NCBI RefSeq assembly: GCF_000801105.2
Contig: NC_079512.1
Coordinates: forward strand, 29,901,848-29,965,847
DNA from: Raphanus sativus
Taxonomy: Eukaryota; Streptophyta; Magnoliopsida; Brassicales; Brassicaceae
Direction of reading: 5' to 3'
Length of the DNA stretch: 64,000 nucleotides
The notes under the pieces are model-generated. The model did no database searches. It had not been told where the DNA came from and saw only the letters and a program-made list of their open reading frames with translations. Position numbers and translations under genes: made by a program. Each line of letters starts with the position of its first letter. Position 1 is the stretch's first letter. Below are positions 11,640 through 24,259 of this stretch, piece by piece.

Positions 11640-14507
11640 CTAGATTTTGACCCAGCGCTTCGAAAGCGCGGGTATTATCTTTTACTTTTATAAAATATAT
11701 TATTTGTTTGTAATTACTGAATTTATTTATTTTAATAAAAATTTCTTTATAATAAATTCGACACATAGAGTGTCTCTGGTAAACTATGTATTTCTCTAGT
11801 TTTGGTTTATTCGCTCTTTAATCAACATATTTATTTGGTTTGTTGTTATAATAAATGATTATAGACTTTGATCTCTGCACTTCCGCGGATGTATATTTTA
11901 AAAATATGATGATATTTGTTTTTCATGTAAATATTAGGGTTTGACAAAATGAATTCGAGGAACAAAACTGATAACAATCCATAAATATAGTACAAAACCT
12001 AAACATAAATTAATTAAATATTCGAATTATTCAAAATTTTGTTAGTTAGAGAACCGAATCAGATCCGAACGAAGTATTCATGTACCTGAATTTATCTAAA
12101 AATAGATTTATATACTTATATATTAATTATTTTATATTTAACGTATATAAAACATCAAGAATGATACTTTTAAATTGGTTTAAAATACTTGAAAATATAT
12201 ATAGATAGTCAAAAACAAATATCTGAAATAGTTAAAGTATACTCAAATCACCAAAATACTTAAAATAATTATTGATTTCGTATCCAAAATTTTAAATCAA
12301 ACCAATTGATATGTTAAGCTTAGGTATTCTGACATCAATACTATTAATTCTTCAACATGTCCAATTGATAAAGGTTGTGTCTACCTTTTAAATTTTATAA
12401 CTGCCATGAAATCAATATTATTAATTTTATAACTGCCATGGAATCGAAGGTTGTGTTGATCTTTTAAATTTTGTTATTAACTTCCTCTTAATTCCAACTT
12501 TTTCGGACCCATATGTTTTATTGTTTAACAAAAAAATGTAAATAGCTAAATCATTCTTTCTCTACAAAATAAGTTACAAAAAATAGCCCATTTCGAATTC
12601 ACGTCATGTTTTATTCTTTATTTTATTTAATTAAATTATAATCTGAATATAGAAAACTGGAGGGATTTGTTTTCTTTTTAATGCCATCAATAAAGCTTCG
12701 AAACATTATCAATATCAACGAACAATCCGTTTCATTGTAAATGAGATTCGTAAACCCAAATATATTAAAACATGACATTATTACTATTACCCATTAAACA
12801 AATGATTTACGTGTAAAACATTTACACACTAAAAACATATTTGGTAACCATGTATATTTTCCAAATAAAAGAGCCCAAGATGTCTTTAAATTGTGATCCT
12901 TTGGATTCGAAAAAATATTTTTATAAACTCATTTAGTTTAACAGATTTTAAATAAGTTATCAACTAAATAATATTTAGTAAATTTACTAAATGTGATTTT
13001 ACTTAAATTTAATGAAGACTATATATATATATATATATTTAACAAATATATTTAAAATTATTTTTTAAAACATTTTTCAAAATTTTGTTCGGTTTTCAAT
13101 GTAGGTTGGGTTTGATATTGATTTTCGGAAATAACACTTTAAGAATCGTTCGAGTATATAGTTTATGTCTAATAGAGTACGAGAGTTTGATTTTCGAGTC
13201 GGATCCAAATCAGATTTTTTGTGTATGAATATTCTTGACTAATTATGTGGGTAACTATTAAGAAAATATAACATGTTATAGACTTTACAAAAATAAAAAT
13301 AATTTCAGAAATACATGTACCATAAATATATAGTTATGCAACTTGACAGATTTAATATAGTTATCAAAAATTAAATTAAATTAAATTAATATTAAACAAA
13401 ATATGATTACAAAAAAACACAAATGCGGGTGCTGGTACAAATTATTTATTTGCGGGTTATGCGGGTCATATTTTTTGACCAAAACAAAATTAAAACCCGC
13501 TGGTTGGCGGGTTTGACAGGCAATCCAGCCCTAACCGAACGTATATTGAATCAAATTTTAAATTGCTATTATTTAATAAAAATATATTTTGATTAAAATT
13601 TATACACAAATATGATTAAAAAGAAAAATAAAAATATAACCAGAAAAAAAATACAAATATGAGAATTAAATTAAAACAAAAAAATATACCCGCCCTTTTA
13701 AGGGCAGGTCAAATATTTTAGATAAATTTCATAAAATTCTTAACAAACTATAATTTATCAAGGATAAAAATATTCATGACATAAAATTAATATTTTCAAC
13801 AAAATATATACCCGCCCTCTGAAGGGCGGGTCAGAATCTAGTATGTTATTTAAATTTATAGGTAATATATTACTTTATTTATAGATTTTGAGAAATTTAA
13901 AATATATAGTGATTTAAAACTTTAAAAATAATTTAAATAGGTTATCCAAACCCAAACCAAACCCGCAAAGATCCGAATCAAACTCAAACAAAAATTTAGA
14001 AACATCCTAATAGGACTGAAATCTTTGACCTCGAAAACCTGAAACGCAAACCGATCAGAACCAAGCCCGTATGAATGTCTGAAAACCCATCCTTAGTCAT
14101 TATTATATATCGTATAATTTCATCATATAATTAATCGTATTTTATATGTATCATCATATAAGTAATCATATAATTAATAGTATTTAATACGTATTATCAT
14201 ATAAATAATTACATATATTATATTTTAAAAACTTAATATGAAATATAAAAACCATAATTTGAGTTGGTATTTCAAATTGGGCTTGTGTTGTATTTTTCTT
14301 ATATATATTGAAAACATTCTTTTATAATGGACTTAATAACTTAAGCACATTATTTTTTCTGTTTAATATTACTATTTTTGTTTCCGAACAAAATTATTTT
14401 TTTTAAAAAGACTACAATCCATGTTTTCAAACACACCAAATTTTTTTAATACTCTTATCCAAGTATCCAAACACACCGAAATTGTACTTCAGCTTTAATA
14501 AGATAGA
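11640..14507 (-). mobile_element. non-autonomous Helitron, minus orientation
   Basis: On the minus strand the 5' end reads TCTATCTTATTAAAGC at 14507, preceded by A. The 3' end is CTAG at 11643-11640, followed by T. A GC-rich hairpin built on CGCTTTCGAAGCG (11651-11672 region) lies just before the CTAG. TC start, hairpin, CTAG end and A/T insertion point without a target duplication are the Helitron signature. About 2.9 kb, with no helicase coding. It contains another Helitron 3' terminus and hAT-like debris inside. Confidence 0.7.
13811..13841 (+). mobile_element. second Helitron 3' terminus, plus orientation
   Basis: A perfect 8-base-pair stem CCCGCCCT/AGGGCGGG with loop CTGA (13811-13830) is followed 7 bases later by CTAG at 13838-13841 and then T. 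It is a canonical Helitron 3' end in the opposite orientation to the enclosing element. A degraded relative of the same hairpin sits at 13689-13708. The matching 5' end was not located. Confidence 0.65.
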
Positions 14508-14784
14508 TGTGAGAAATGGGTAATACTTAATTTCCAATACTTAATTTCTCTTGTTTTGTTGTTCAGATCATACATTTTTAAAAATTTCTACCACCTGCTT
14601 TTCTTGTTTTGTCTTCGATTGACCCAATGACCACAGTGTGTTCTTAAAAACCAACACACATAGAGCAAATGATGGCTAACAACAATAACAACAAAGACTT
14701 CGCTTACATATTTATTTTAACAAAACAAAAAAAGAACAACAACATTACAAACGGATATCACTTAAAAGGGTTTTGAACCCTTTA

Positions 14785-15020
14785 GAACATCCGCAATGAG
14801 GGATTCTCAACAAAAATTCTAAAAATACATGTACATTTATATATACATATTAGTATTTAAGTATGAGTATCTTAAAATACAGGAAATCCATTCTTAAATA
14901 TCTTACAGGAAATATTTGGTTTGTATTTCTCATAACTGTAAAATACTCAAACTTAATACTAATATTTGTATATACATACATATATATGTATTTTTAGAAT
15001 TTTTTTTGTTGAGAACTTTA
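14785..15020. repeat. foldback (inverted-repeat) MITE upstream of the exostosin gene
   Basis: Two arms of about 70 bases, roughly 14804-14875 and 14944-15017, are near-perfect inverted copies. Both carry TTCTCAACAAAAA and TTCTAAAAATACAT in inverted orientation, and the loop is about 70 bases. The left flank contains TTTAGAACATCCGCAATG, matching the end of the MITE in intron 1 of the neighbouring gene. A transcript would fold into a long hairpin. Confidence 0.7.
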
Positions 15021-15584
15021 AAGTTGCTTTTAGAGCATATCTAATGGGGTTATGGGGGTATCTACCCACGAATTTCTCATTATGCATATATATATGTGTA
15101 TGCTCTTAATGTATAGACTGGCAAACGCACACGTCAGCTCACACTAGAAAGTAGAAAGTTAAAATATGATTTGATCCGAGTTTGATTATTTCTAAAATTA
15201 GACTAAATTAAAGGTTAAATATAGACAAGTTAAGCTATTAATAAGGAGGAGAATATATACATTAACATTACCGTTATCATCATTCATTTCTCTCCCTCTG
15301 GATCGAGAAAAAATAAATCTCCGATCCATTCTTCTCTCCAATCACCGTAAAGATCAAGGTACCACGTTCCATACTTTAACTCGATCTAGGTTTTTTTCCG
15401 TGCAGTTAATGGAATCTCAAATGTATTCTTCGTTTTTTTTTTTGTATCATCAGGTTTATTTGATAATATTTCGAAACTTAGGGTTTGTGAGTGGTTCGGA
15501 GACTCGAAAGGGAATCTGCCAATGGAGTGTTGTTTGTTGCGTGTAGCAAAAGAAACGAGTTAGGGCGAGATTTGATTTGTGTAG

Positions 15585-17698
15585 ATGGTGATGATGAAAA
15601 GCCCTTTGAGGATATTCATAGAGGTTTCGATGAAGGAATTGGTTAGAGGTTTCAGGAGGCAAAGGATCAGATGGAGAAACGCGTTTCTTCTAGGTTCTAT
15701 AATGACCACCATTATTATTCTTCTTCACACACCCACGTTTTCTATCTTCTCCGATGATGAAGAAAGCGAGTCTTCTTCTTCTTCGCCTATCTACTTGAAC
15801 GGTTCTCTTCATTTGAACATCCAAATTGTTAGGGAAGCAAAGGTTGAAAGCTTTCCTTCTCTTACAACAACTCCTGTAGTGAAAATGAATTCTTCCTCCG
15901 AGTTCAAACGTGTAGATGAAGAAACCAATCTACCGAGGAAAAGACGAAAAGGGAAGAGAAGAAAGAAGACTAAAGTCGATCTCATTGTCACTGATCCTCC
16001 ACCAGCACCACGACATGTTTTGTCTTCCTCAGAGGTTAGTAATATCAGAATCATTAGAACATCCGCATTAAGATATCTGATCAACATAAGTATTTTACCA
16101 ATTATATTTAATAGAAAAATCTTTCAAAATAGTTGAAAAACTCAAGTGAAAATTTCTAAAGTGAGAGACTTTCACATGAGCCTTTCAATTTTTTTTTTGT
16201 AGAGACTGCGCAATTAGATATTGAATAAAAACTGATGTTGAGATATTCACAATGCGGATGGTCTAAGACAATTAGAGTTTCTCTTTGTTTTTTGTCCTAT
16301 CTACTTCAATGGACTTGTGCAGAGACATGCTCTTTCATTGCCACCAAAGGAAGCTTTAGCTTTTGCAAAACGGGAGATTCAGCGAGCACCTCAAGTCGTG
16401 AATGACACGGAACTGTTTGCTCCAGTGTTTCGTGATCTCTCTATTTTCAAAAGGTATATAACAATTTAAGAAAGACACAACTGCTTCTTCTTTTTTTTTG
16501 AAACAGACACAACTGCTTTAAAACCAAAATTTAACACAAATATATGTCACCTTGTTGTAGGAGTTATGAGCTTATGGAACTAATTTTAAAGGTCTACGTA
16601 TACCCCGACGGAGAGAAACCCATATTCCACCAACCGCATTTAAATGGTATCTATGCTTCAGAAGGTTGGTTCATGAAGCTAATGGAGTCAAACACACAGT
16701 TTGTCACAAAGAACCCCGAGAAGGCTCACTTGTTCTACATGCCATACAGTGTGAAGCAGCTTCAACATGCTATTTTTGTCCCAGGATCACATAACATCAA
16801 ACCTTTATCGATCTTTATAAGAGACTACGTCAACATGCTCTCCATCAAATACCCTTTCTGGAACCGCACTCACGGATCAGATCACTTCCTCGTCGCTTGC
16901 CACGATTGGGTATCTAAAATGTTACACATTTTTGAAAATAACAATCATTTAATGATGTTTTTATAAAATCATCTTTGTATGTAGGGTCCTTACACGGTGA
17001 ACGAGCACCCGGAGCTAAGACAAAACACTATTAAAGCTCTATGTAACGCAGATTTATCAGATGGAATTTTCGTCCCCGGAAGAGACGTTTCTCTCCCGGA
17101 GACTTCCATCAGAAACGCCGGGAGACCGCTCCGTAACATCGGAAACGGAAACAGAGTTTCTCAGCGTCAGATCCTCGCTTTCTTCGCTGGAAACCTCCAC
17201 GGTCGTGTCCGTCCACAGCTTCTAAAACACTGGAGAAACAAAGACGACGACATGAAAATCTACGGTCCGCTTCCACACAACGTAGCTCGTAAAATGACTT
17301 ACGTGCAGCACATGAAGTCGAGCAAATACTGTCTATGTCCAATGGGTTACGAAGTGAACAGCCCAAGAATCGTCGAGGCTATCTACTACGAGTGCGTCCC
17401 CGTAATCATCGCTGATAACTTCGTCTTGCCGTTCAGCGAAGTGCTTGACTGGTCTGCGTTCTCGGTGGTTGTACCGGAGAAGGACATTCCACGGCTTAAG
17501 GAGATACTGTTGGAGATTCCGATGAGGAGATATCTGAAGATGCAGAGCAACGTGAAGATGGTTCAGAGACATTTTCTGTGGAGTCCTAAACCTAGGAGAT
17601 ACGACGTGTTTCATATGATACTTCACTCTATTTGGTTTAACCTTCTCCATCAGAACCAAACTTCTAATCATGTTCCCAGTTCCAGACAGCATCCTTGA
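15585..17698 (+). CDS. exostosin-family glycosyltransferase (GT47)
   Basis: Four exons (15585-16034, 16323-16453, 16561-16909, 16985-17698) join in frame to 547 residues. A single hydrophobic segment at about residues 33-49 follows a basic N-terminus, giving a type II Golgi membrane topology. A low-complexity basic stem (residues ~105-130, rich in K/R) leads into the exostosin domain, marked by APVFRDLSIFKR, KVYVYPDGEKPIFH, NRTHGSDHFLVACHDW, FFAGNLHGRVRP and SPRIVEAIYYECVPVIIADN. Plant GT47 enzymes of this kind transfer sugars onto cell-wall polysaccharides or proteins; the acceptor cannot be inferred here. A probable 5' UTR intron runs from about 15359 to 15453. The position matches Arabidopsis At4g16745. 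Intron 1 carries a MITE and intron 2 a retroposition scar. Confidence 0.93.
16054..16266. mobile_element. MITE with TTAGAACATCC termini in exostosin intron 1
   Basis: The left end TTAGAACATCCGCATT and the reversed right end TTAGACCATCCGCATT differ by one base, giving a terminal inverted repeat that extends with mismatches into ATATCT. The element is 213 bases with no coding capacity. The ends abut TTA and TAA, hinting at a TWA target as in PIF/Harbinger, but a clean identical duplication is not seen, so the superfamily is left open. Confidence 0.65.
16473..16518 (-). mobile_element. minimal retroposition scar in exostosin intron 2
   Basis: The 14-base perfect repeat AGACACAACTGCTT (16473-16486, 16505-16518) flanks 18 bases that in sense orientation read GTTTC, then nine A's, then GAAG. 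It occupies much of a 107-base intron without disturbing the splice sites. Confidence 0.6.
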
Positions 17699-18948
17699 TT
17701 ATGTCTGTATATATATATAAAGAAAGTTGCACTAGTTGACAGGCTTGTTCCTTAAGGCCCATATTGAATTTTGATCGGCTTATAGGTGGCCCAAATGACC
17801 ACCCGCCAAATGTAGGTAGAATATTCTGTTCCATATTGAGATATTGATGGTGAAAGAAGTTTTGGAGAAACAAACAAAATCACTTGCTTCGAGAAAAAAT
17901 AATAGAGAAAAGCAGTGTATTTATGGAAAATTGACAAATTGTTACAATCCAATCAGATCTTTTTTTTTGTAACCTGGCTATATTCATTCATATTTGTATT
18001 ATTAAATATTTTTCATATACGTTTTTTTTCACCAACAAAAACTGTATCATAAACCTTTTATTTTAGGTTCAGAAAATGTATTAGCTAACTGCACAAATGA
18101 TAAAGGTCATATGCTTAATCAAACTCTAAATTACTAACAGCAAAACAAATTATCTATTAGCAGAAAATCGACAAAAATATTTAATTGTTTGAAGATAAAT
18201 AAATTTATTTGATTTAGGAAAACAATCTTCATAAATAAATTAAGCCGTTACTGCTGCTACAATAAATAAATAAAAACTGCAGTCATACATGAACGTATGT
18301 CCGTATACATAAACGTAAACCTTTTTGGATCAGCCTGTAAACCTAAACCTAGAATTTTCTGATTATCATAAGAAGAAAGAAAAGAAATTTGAAAGTGCAT
18401 CACGGAAAACTATCTCGGCGACAGGCGTGAAGTAATTAAGGTATTGCTTTAGGAATACGCCAAGTAATGCCCCATAAATTTTAAACAATTGGACCAATTC
18501 CATCGACCATCTACAATTATGACATGTACATCACCGATGGTCCGGTGGTCCTCTACGTATTATTATGTGTCTACGTGTTAGTAAACCCCACATATCATAC
18601 ATTACTAAAACAATATTTGTGTGCAGTTTTATATTTAATGAAACTTTTTGACATTTGACTTCCACTACTCATTGGCTTAAATTGTGTAGCTATGTCCCAA
18701 CAACTGCCACCATGCATATTGCGTTTTTTTTTTTACGAGAAAGCGCAGTTGATGGTGTTCAGTGAGTCCATGTAAACCATATGAGAATGAAGAGTTTTTC
18801 CGCCATTGTATCTGTTTATTATTTGGAATATGTCAGATTATAAAATTAGAGCAAAGTTTCTTACCTCGTTTGTAACTTTATTAGTTTACAAAAAAACTTT
18901 ATTTCTAAATGTATAGTAAAAGTCAGTCACTATCTTCACTAATTAAGA

Positions 18949-18988
<40 letters not shown>

Positions 18989-19644
18989 TCTTTTTTTTTT
19001 GCAAACACCACATCGAAGATATAAGATCATTCATATACTCCGTAGTTCAAATCAACGTTTTACATTTCACATATAAATACAATATGTTTTGTTGGGCTGG
19101 AGAATTAACGGATTAAAGTTATGTTGGCTTTTAATGGTTGTGGGTTTGTTGATAGAGTTTTGTTCCCATTAACTTTCATGGGTCTCATCTTGTCTTGTGT
19201 TTCTCCCGTTTGAAATCTTAACTAGGATGTTTAGAACCTGGTGAAGTTATTTAGTTTAGTTAGGTTTAGTTGAGGCTACATTGGAAGAGCTTTGTTAAGA
19301 GAGTGTGTGTCTTTGTTTCTTTTGGATTGCCCGGGAAGTCTCTCTAGACTTGTCTTCGACTAAATGTGTCTCTGTTGGCTGGCCGGATTGGAAATTTGAT
19401 CTTTCTCAGCTTCTTCAAAATGAAGCAATGGTAAGTGTGGTGATTGGTCATGGTTCCTCTTTCTACTCCAATAATATAGGCATTCTACAATTTCTCGATC
19501 AGTCTTGTTTCTAGTGTTGTTTGCTTTTCTTTTTCTGATTTATTGTTGTTTTTTTTGTTGCGCTTATGTTGTTTATTCTCTTTATTATAAATTAGTTTGT
19601 TGAGACAAGTTTTTGGTTACGGATAGTATCTTGGTCCTATGCCG

Positions 19645-19838
19645 GTTTGTGATTTTATAAAGATTATATACTTTTACTGAATTTGCGTTAGATAATGTTT
19701 AAATTATTATTAATCGAGTAGATGATAAATAAAGGAAAAGTAAGTCACATTCACTACTTTAGATGATGATGTTTAAATTATTATTAATCGAGTAGATGAT
19801 AAATTTGTGATTTTATAAAGATTATATACTTTTACTTT
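19645..19838. repeat. direct repeats in A-B-B-A order
   Basis: Block A (about 33 bases, TTTGTGATTTTATAAAGATT...) occurs near 19647 and again near 19803. Block B (about 36 bases, containing TTATTATTAATCGAGTAGAT) occurs near 19697 and 19769. All copies are in the same orientation, and the second A follows the second B directly. Confidence 0.8.
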
Positions 19839-19919
19839 TTTTTTTACCTAGACTACTTTGTTAAGGTTTGTGATTGATTTGTTTATTCTTACTTGCTGAA
19901 CAACGTACTATGGATTTTT

Positions 19920-19970
19920 GGAAGGAAAAATGTCATAAAGTGACAAAAAAAAAGGAAGGAAAAATGTCAT
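19920..19970 (+). mobile_element. minimal retroposition scar
   Basis: The 17-base perfect repeat GGAAGGAAAAATGTCAT (19920-19936 and 19954-19970) flanks the 17-base insert AAAGTGAC plus nine A's. Poly(A) abuts the downstream copy. Confidence 0.7.
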
Positions 19971-20205
19971 CTTAATCGTACTAGTTGGGTGAATTCAGTT
20001 ACGATAACAATTGATAGTAATGTGAAATGAGTTGGCATTACTGTATAAATAAAAGAATAACTAATGTCAAATAAAGTTTATAATGTGCCTAGAGACTAGG
20101 TGACAAAACTAAAAGACCATTTGAAACATCTTATCATTTAAAAGTATTTAAAAATCAATTGTTTTATTTAATATGGGTTTGTTGGTGCTGTCTAGTGTCT
20201 AGTTA

Positions 20206-20459
20206 GTGTCCGAATGGAGCAGCGGGACAAGTGCAGTTCCCTCGCCATATGCAGTTCTCCCGTACTGCATTCACCATTCACCATTTTCTGTTTGTAAAAG
20301 CAGTTCAAGCAGGAGATCTGCATGCAGTTCAATATTTTTTGTCTTTTTGTAAAAAAAGCAGGAGATCTGCATGCAGATCTCATCCGCCAACATTTGGTGG
20401 TGTTGGTCTGCTTTTTTTTTGTTTGGTTGTCAATAGATAACTTTGTTACAACACATAAC

Positions 20460-20495
<36 letters not shown>

Positions 20496-21164
20496 TCATG
20501 AATATAATATTTTTACTTTATTTTATTTACAACTTTAACAATACAAAATTATCATTCTCTACTTATTATTTTTTGTCATATATTTTTTACTTTTTAAAAT
20601 AATTATTTTAATATAATACATATTTCAATATATTATGTATATATATATATAGTAATATAGTTTAAATATGTATACTAATGTAAGAGATGCTTATTTTGTA
20701 TCACGCAAATATATAGTAATATAATTTAAATAAGTATACTTTTGAAGAAAGATGTATATTTCATTTATATATTTAATTATGATATGTATTATAAAAATAT
20801 ATAATATAATTGAAATATGAACAATAATGGAAGAGATATATCATTAAATTTTTATTTTAAAATTGTGACATTATGGATTTAGTGCAATAATTTTTGTTAT
20901 TTATGTACTATATTTATATATTATATATTTTGATATATTTTAATATAATTTTTTAAACATTTAATCTACTATATTTAGATTTTTATTATTTAAAACTATA
21001 ATAACTGTTTGTTCTGATTGTTTCGAATTTCTCCTGCATATTTTGTAACTCTTATGTTTGATCCGCTTGATCTGCACTTCTCCTGCTTGATCTGCACTTC
21101 TCCTGCTTGATCCGCTTGATCTGTTTGATCTGCACTGCTTGAACCGTTTTTACCATTCGAAGCC
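20206..21164. mobile_element. PIF/Harbinger-like MITE
   Basis: The ends GTGTCCGAATGG and, reversed, GGCTTCGAATGG agree at 9 of 12 positions and are flanked by TTA at 20203-20205 and 21165-21167, the 3-base target typical of Harbinger elements. Subterminal motifs related to GCAGATCAAGCAGGAG occur near both ends in opposite orientation. The right cluster (about 21055-21150) repeats a 22-base unit. The centre is almost pure AT with a microsatellite at about 20463-20492. Confidence 0.55.
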
Positions 21165-23952
21165 TTAATGTGTATATTGTATATACACACATACTTATAT
21201 GGAAGACAATGATGAGAGTAAAAGGGTCACGATCGAAAATGGATTGGCTCGACGTGAAATTTCTACATCACTCTCTTGTTTTTCCCAATAGGATTCTTGT
21301 AAGAGTATGAACCACAACTTTTGGTACCCGCCATTTACACGGATATTTAATTTACCTAGGAATGATAAAGTTAGAGTGACAAGATTTAGATTTAACATAT
21401 TCACTAGTACAACGTAAAAACATACACCGTTTCATTTTATATACTCATCATTTAAAGTTTTTCACACATCTTTAAAAAATTATTAAATTTTATACTATAT
21501 TTTTAACTTATACATATTTTATTTGATTTTATTAATTAATAAACTAAAAACTAGGGTAAAAATAGAAACTATTAGTCATATACAATAATTTTAAACAACA
21601 TTTATAACATAAATGAAACAAATTCCAAATCTACGATATTTATAATGAAAATGAATAAATATTATCTATGTCTTTGATATCAAATAAAAAAAAAATTAGA
21701 TAAACACAAATTATCGCCAAAATTACTTTTTTTATAACCCAACTCGAGTAATACTTATTCTTCTGTGATTCATCATTTTCAACTAATCTTCAAAACTTAT
21801 AAAAATAATTTGTTCAATTTAAAGCGTTTTTAGATGATCAAATATATTAAATAGAAAATAAGAAATACCCCAAGGTAGTATCAAAAAGTTTTAATCACAA
21901 ATATATCATACAAAGGTTAAATTACAAAAATAGCTTATTAAAGAGATAAAAATACTTATATCCGTATGGTTTTGAGATTTTTAAAAATAATATAATTAAA
22001 TTTAAAATATAAAACAATAGTTTTAAAAATAGTTTCAAAGATGTTTTGGATTTAAAAACTTGAAAAATGAAACAAAAAAGTAAATAAAACACATAAAACG
22101 AGAAACAATATTTTCAAATGAAAAAAAAATTCAGAAATATATTTTTTAATTTTTATTGCTTATTTAAATATTTATTTATATTTATATAGAGAGAAAAGGT
22201 ACAAAGATCTTTATCTCTTTAGTGAACATTTTTAGCTATTTCCCTTCTTGTGTACTTTTCTGATCAAAATGAACTAAAAAAGATGTTTATAATGAGAATT
22301 GCGTATGGAAAATTTATTTATTATTTAAGAAGATGAAACAACTCTTTTTAGTTTTTACCCTTACTTGAAAATGCGGTCTATTTGACGATTTTGCAACGTA
22401 CAACGAATAGTGAACATGGAGATTATCACTGATTCAGTTGTGTCGAATAGTAACATGCCTAACTTCCGTCGAGTGCATTGAATAAGGAAATATTAGACAA
22501 TTTTTTTTGTGTTCCAGAAAAAACATTTTTTTTTTCAAGAATCTCTTGTTTTTTTATTCGTGTATGAAATGCTACTTCTAGTTATTATTATAATAAAAAG
22601 ATGATATTTTAATGATGCCTTAGTTATGTACTTATGTATTGAATTAGATAAGTTAAAAGATGAGATAAACTAAATGATATGTATATGGAATACACTAGCT
22701 AATCTCAAAAAATATTGACTCTCTAAAAGTTTGGATATAAATAACAGTTTAAGAGGTGTGAATGATGAAGATAGGAAGTGATTCCACTAAGTCCACACCT
22801 AATCATTATATTTTGGATTAGTCTAATCATTTGTCATAAAATGACTATATTCTCTGATTAATGTTGATTTTGTCAAAAACAATTGTAGCAAGCAGTAGAA
22901 AATGCTTAGGTAAAAGACTCATGTTGCTTAAAATTATGTTACTTAAACAAATTTAAGTGATTTAATATGTTTTATTAGGGTATAAATTAAAAGCTCTCCC
23001 ATTTATTTATAAGAAAATTACAATGAATAAGGAGAAGATAGTATAAGCTTTTTTTTTGTGCACGAATTATATTAAAAAAGCAAATGGCCTCGGGCCCAAG
23101 TCAAGCTCACCAACGGTATACAGAAGAGTCCAAAAGAGTTTGTTTTGCAATTTGATCCACATCACAGATCAGATCGCATTTGATGTGATGAAACGAGATT
23201 TCGATGAAAACAGAGGAAATAGTATAAGCTCTTCCAAGTGAAGGCCTAGGATTCTCAATTTCGATCTACTCTTCGACATCACTGTCAAGATCACATCGTA
23301 ATCTTTCAATTCGATTAGTATAGGCAGTTTTTTTAACTGTTGGTTAGATGGTGCTTAATCACTAAACTCTCTAATTATATATATTTTAAAAAATATATAT
23401 ATATATGAATTTTATAATTTGTGAATAATGATATCAAATATAAAACATTATATATATATATATATATACATATTCAATATATTGTTATAATTTCTAAACA
23501 TACTATAAACCATCTAACTAATAATGTATGTTAATTAATCCGTTTACTGTTTAGCAGTTTCTTTAATGATGGTAAGATAATATCTTACCTTGAAATATAT
23601 ACACTGAAAACAAAGTAAATACTAATAATAATTTATTCGTATCTAGCCACTTAGGTCCAACTAAAACATCTATAGCCGACATGAACATGGAATTAATTTC
23701 TAGACACAATGTCTTAATATTGACAGTTAGGTATAATCAAATCAACTAAATATATTAATTGACAAATCGGTATAATAAAAGTGAGAATTGTTATTGACAT
23801 GACATCGGCAATTAACTTAAATACGGAATGCAGCATCAAAAGCTCAATCATATTCAATCAAAACTGCTGCTATAATTTAACAATGATGTTAATTTGGTGT
23901 ATTGCAATTCACAGTTCACACTCTCCCGCAGAAGCCCTACCTATCATATAAC

Positions 23953-23997
23953 TATAAGGCATTTTTTTTTTGACTAAGGGCTTATCATATAAGGCAT
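23953..23997 (-). mobile_element. minimal retroposition scar
   Basis: Direct repeat TATAAGGCAT (23953-23962, 23988-23997) flanks 25 bases reading, in sense orientation, ...CCCTTAGTC then eight A's. The AGTC-poly(A) end matches the 3' end of the SINE at 30825-30996. Confidence 0.55.
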
Positions 23998-24097
23998 ATT
24001 TATTAAATCGTTTCACGGTATTTCTACTAATATTAAAAATTAATTTATATATCAGAAAATTTTCGGAAGGATCGTGTTTCGACATTTGCTGCTAAAT

Positions 24098-24144
24098 ACA
24101 CAACAGGATTTTTTTTTTTTGAGAAAACACACACAACAGGATTT
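24098..24144 (-). mobile_element. minimal retroposition scar
   Basis: The 14-base perfect repeat ACACAACAGGATTT (24098-24111, 24131-24144) flanks 19 bases reading GTGTTTTCTC then nine A's in sense orientation. Confidence 0.65.
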
Positions 24145-24198
24145 ACATCTAACGTTCGTACAAAACCCATAGTATCTTTCATTGGCGTGTCCGACTTG

Positions 24199-24259
24199 CG
24201 ACAGAAGGTGTCTTTTTTTTTTTCTTTTTTTGTTTGAAACACACGACAGAAGGTGTCTT
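24199..24259 (-). mobile_element. minimal retroposition scar
   Basis: The 16-base perfect repeat CGACAGAAGGTGTCTT (24199-24214, 24244-24259) flanks 29 bases reading, in sense orientation, TGTGTTTCAAAC followed by two A-rich runs. Confidence 0.65.

Larger units (their letters stand above)
17699..20205. other. intergenic DNA after the exostosin gene
   Basis: No gene was recognised. An AT microsatellite lies at about 18948-18986. A GC-richer stretch at 19305-19514 has an open frame of 69 codons with no recognisable domain. Two blocks are duplicated in an A-B...B-A arrangement at 19645-19838 (see findings), and one retroposition scar lies at 19920-19970. Confidence 0.55.

Noticed and set aside
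13100..13531. Another complete hAT-like element ending CCAGCCCTA at 13531
   Set aside because: A candidate left end (TAGGTTGGG near 13103) matches poorly and the flanking 8-mers do not agree, so only a truncated end is certain.
21055..21150. CRISPR-like array of short spaced repeats
   Set aside because: The host is a plant nuclear genome; the repeats are imperfect, touching, and part of a transposon end.
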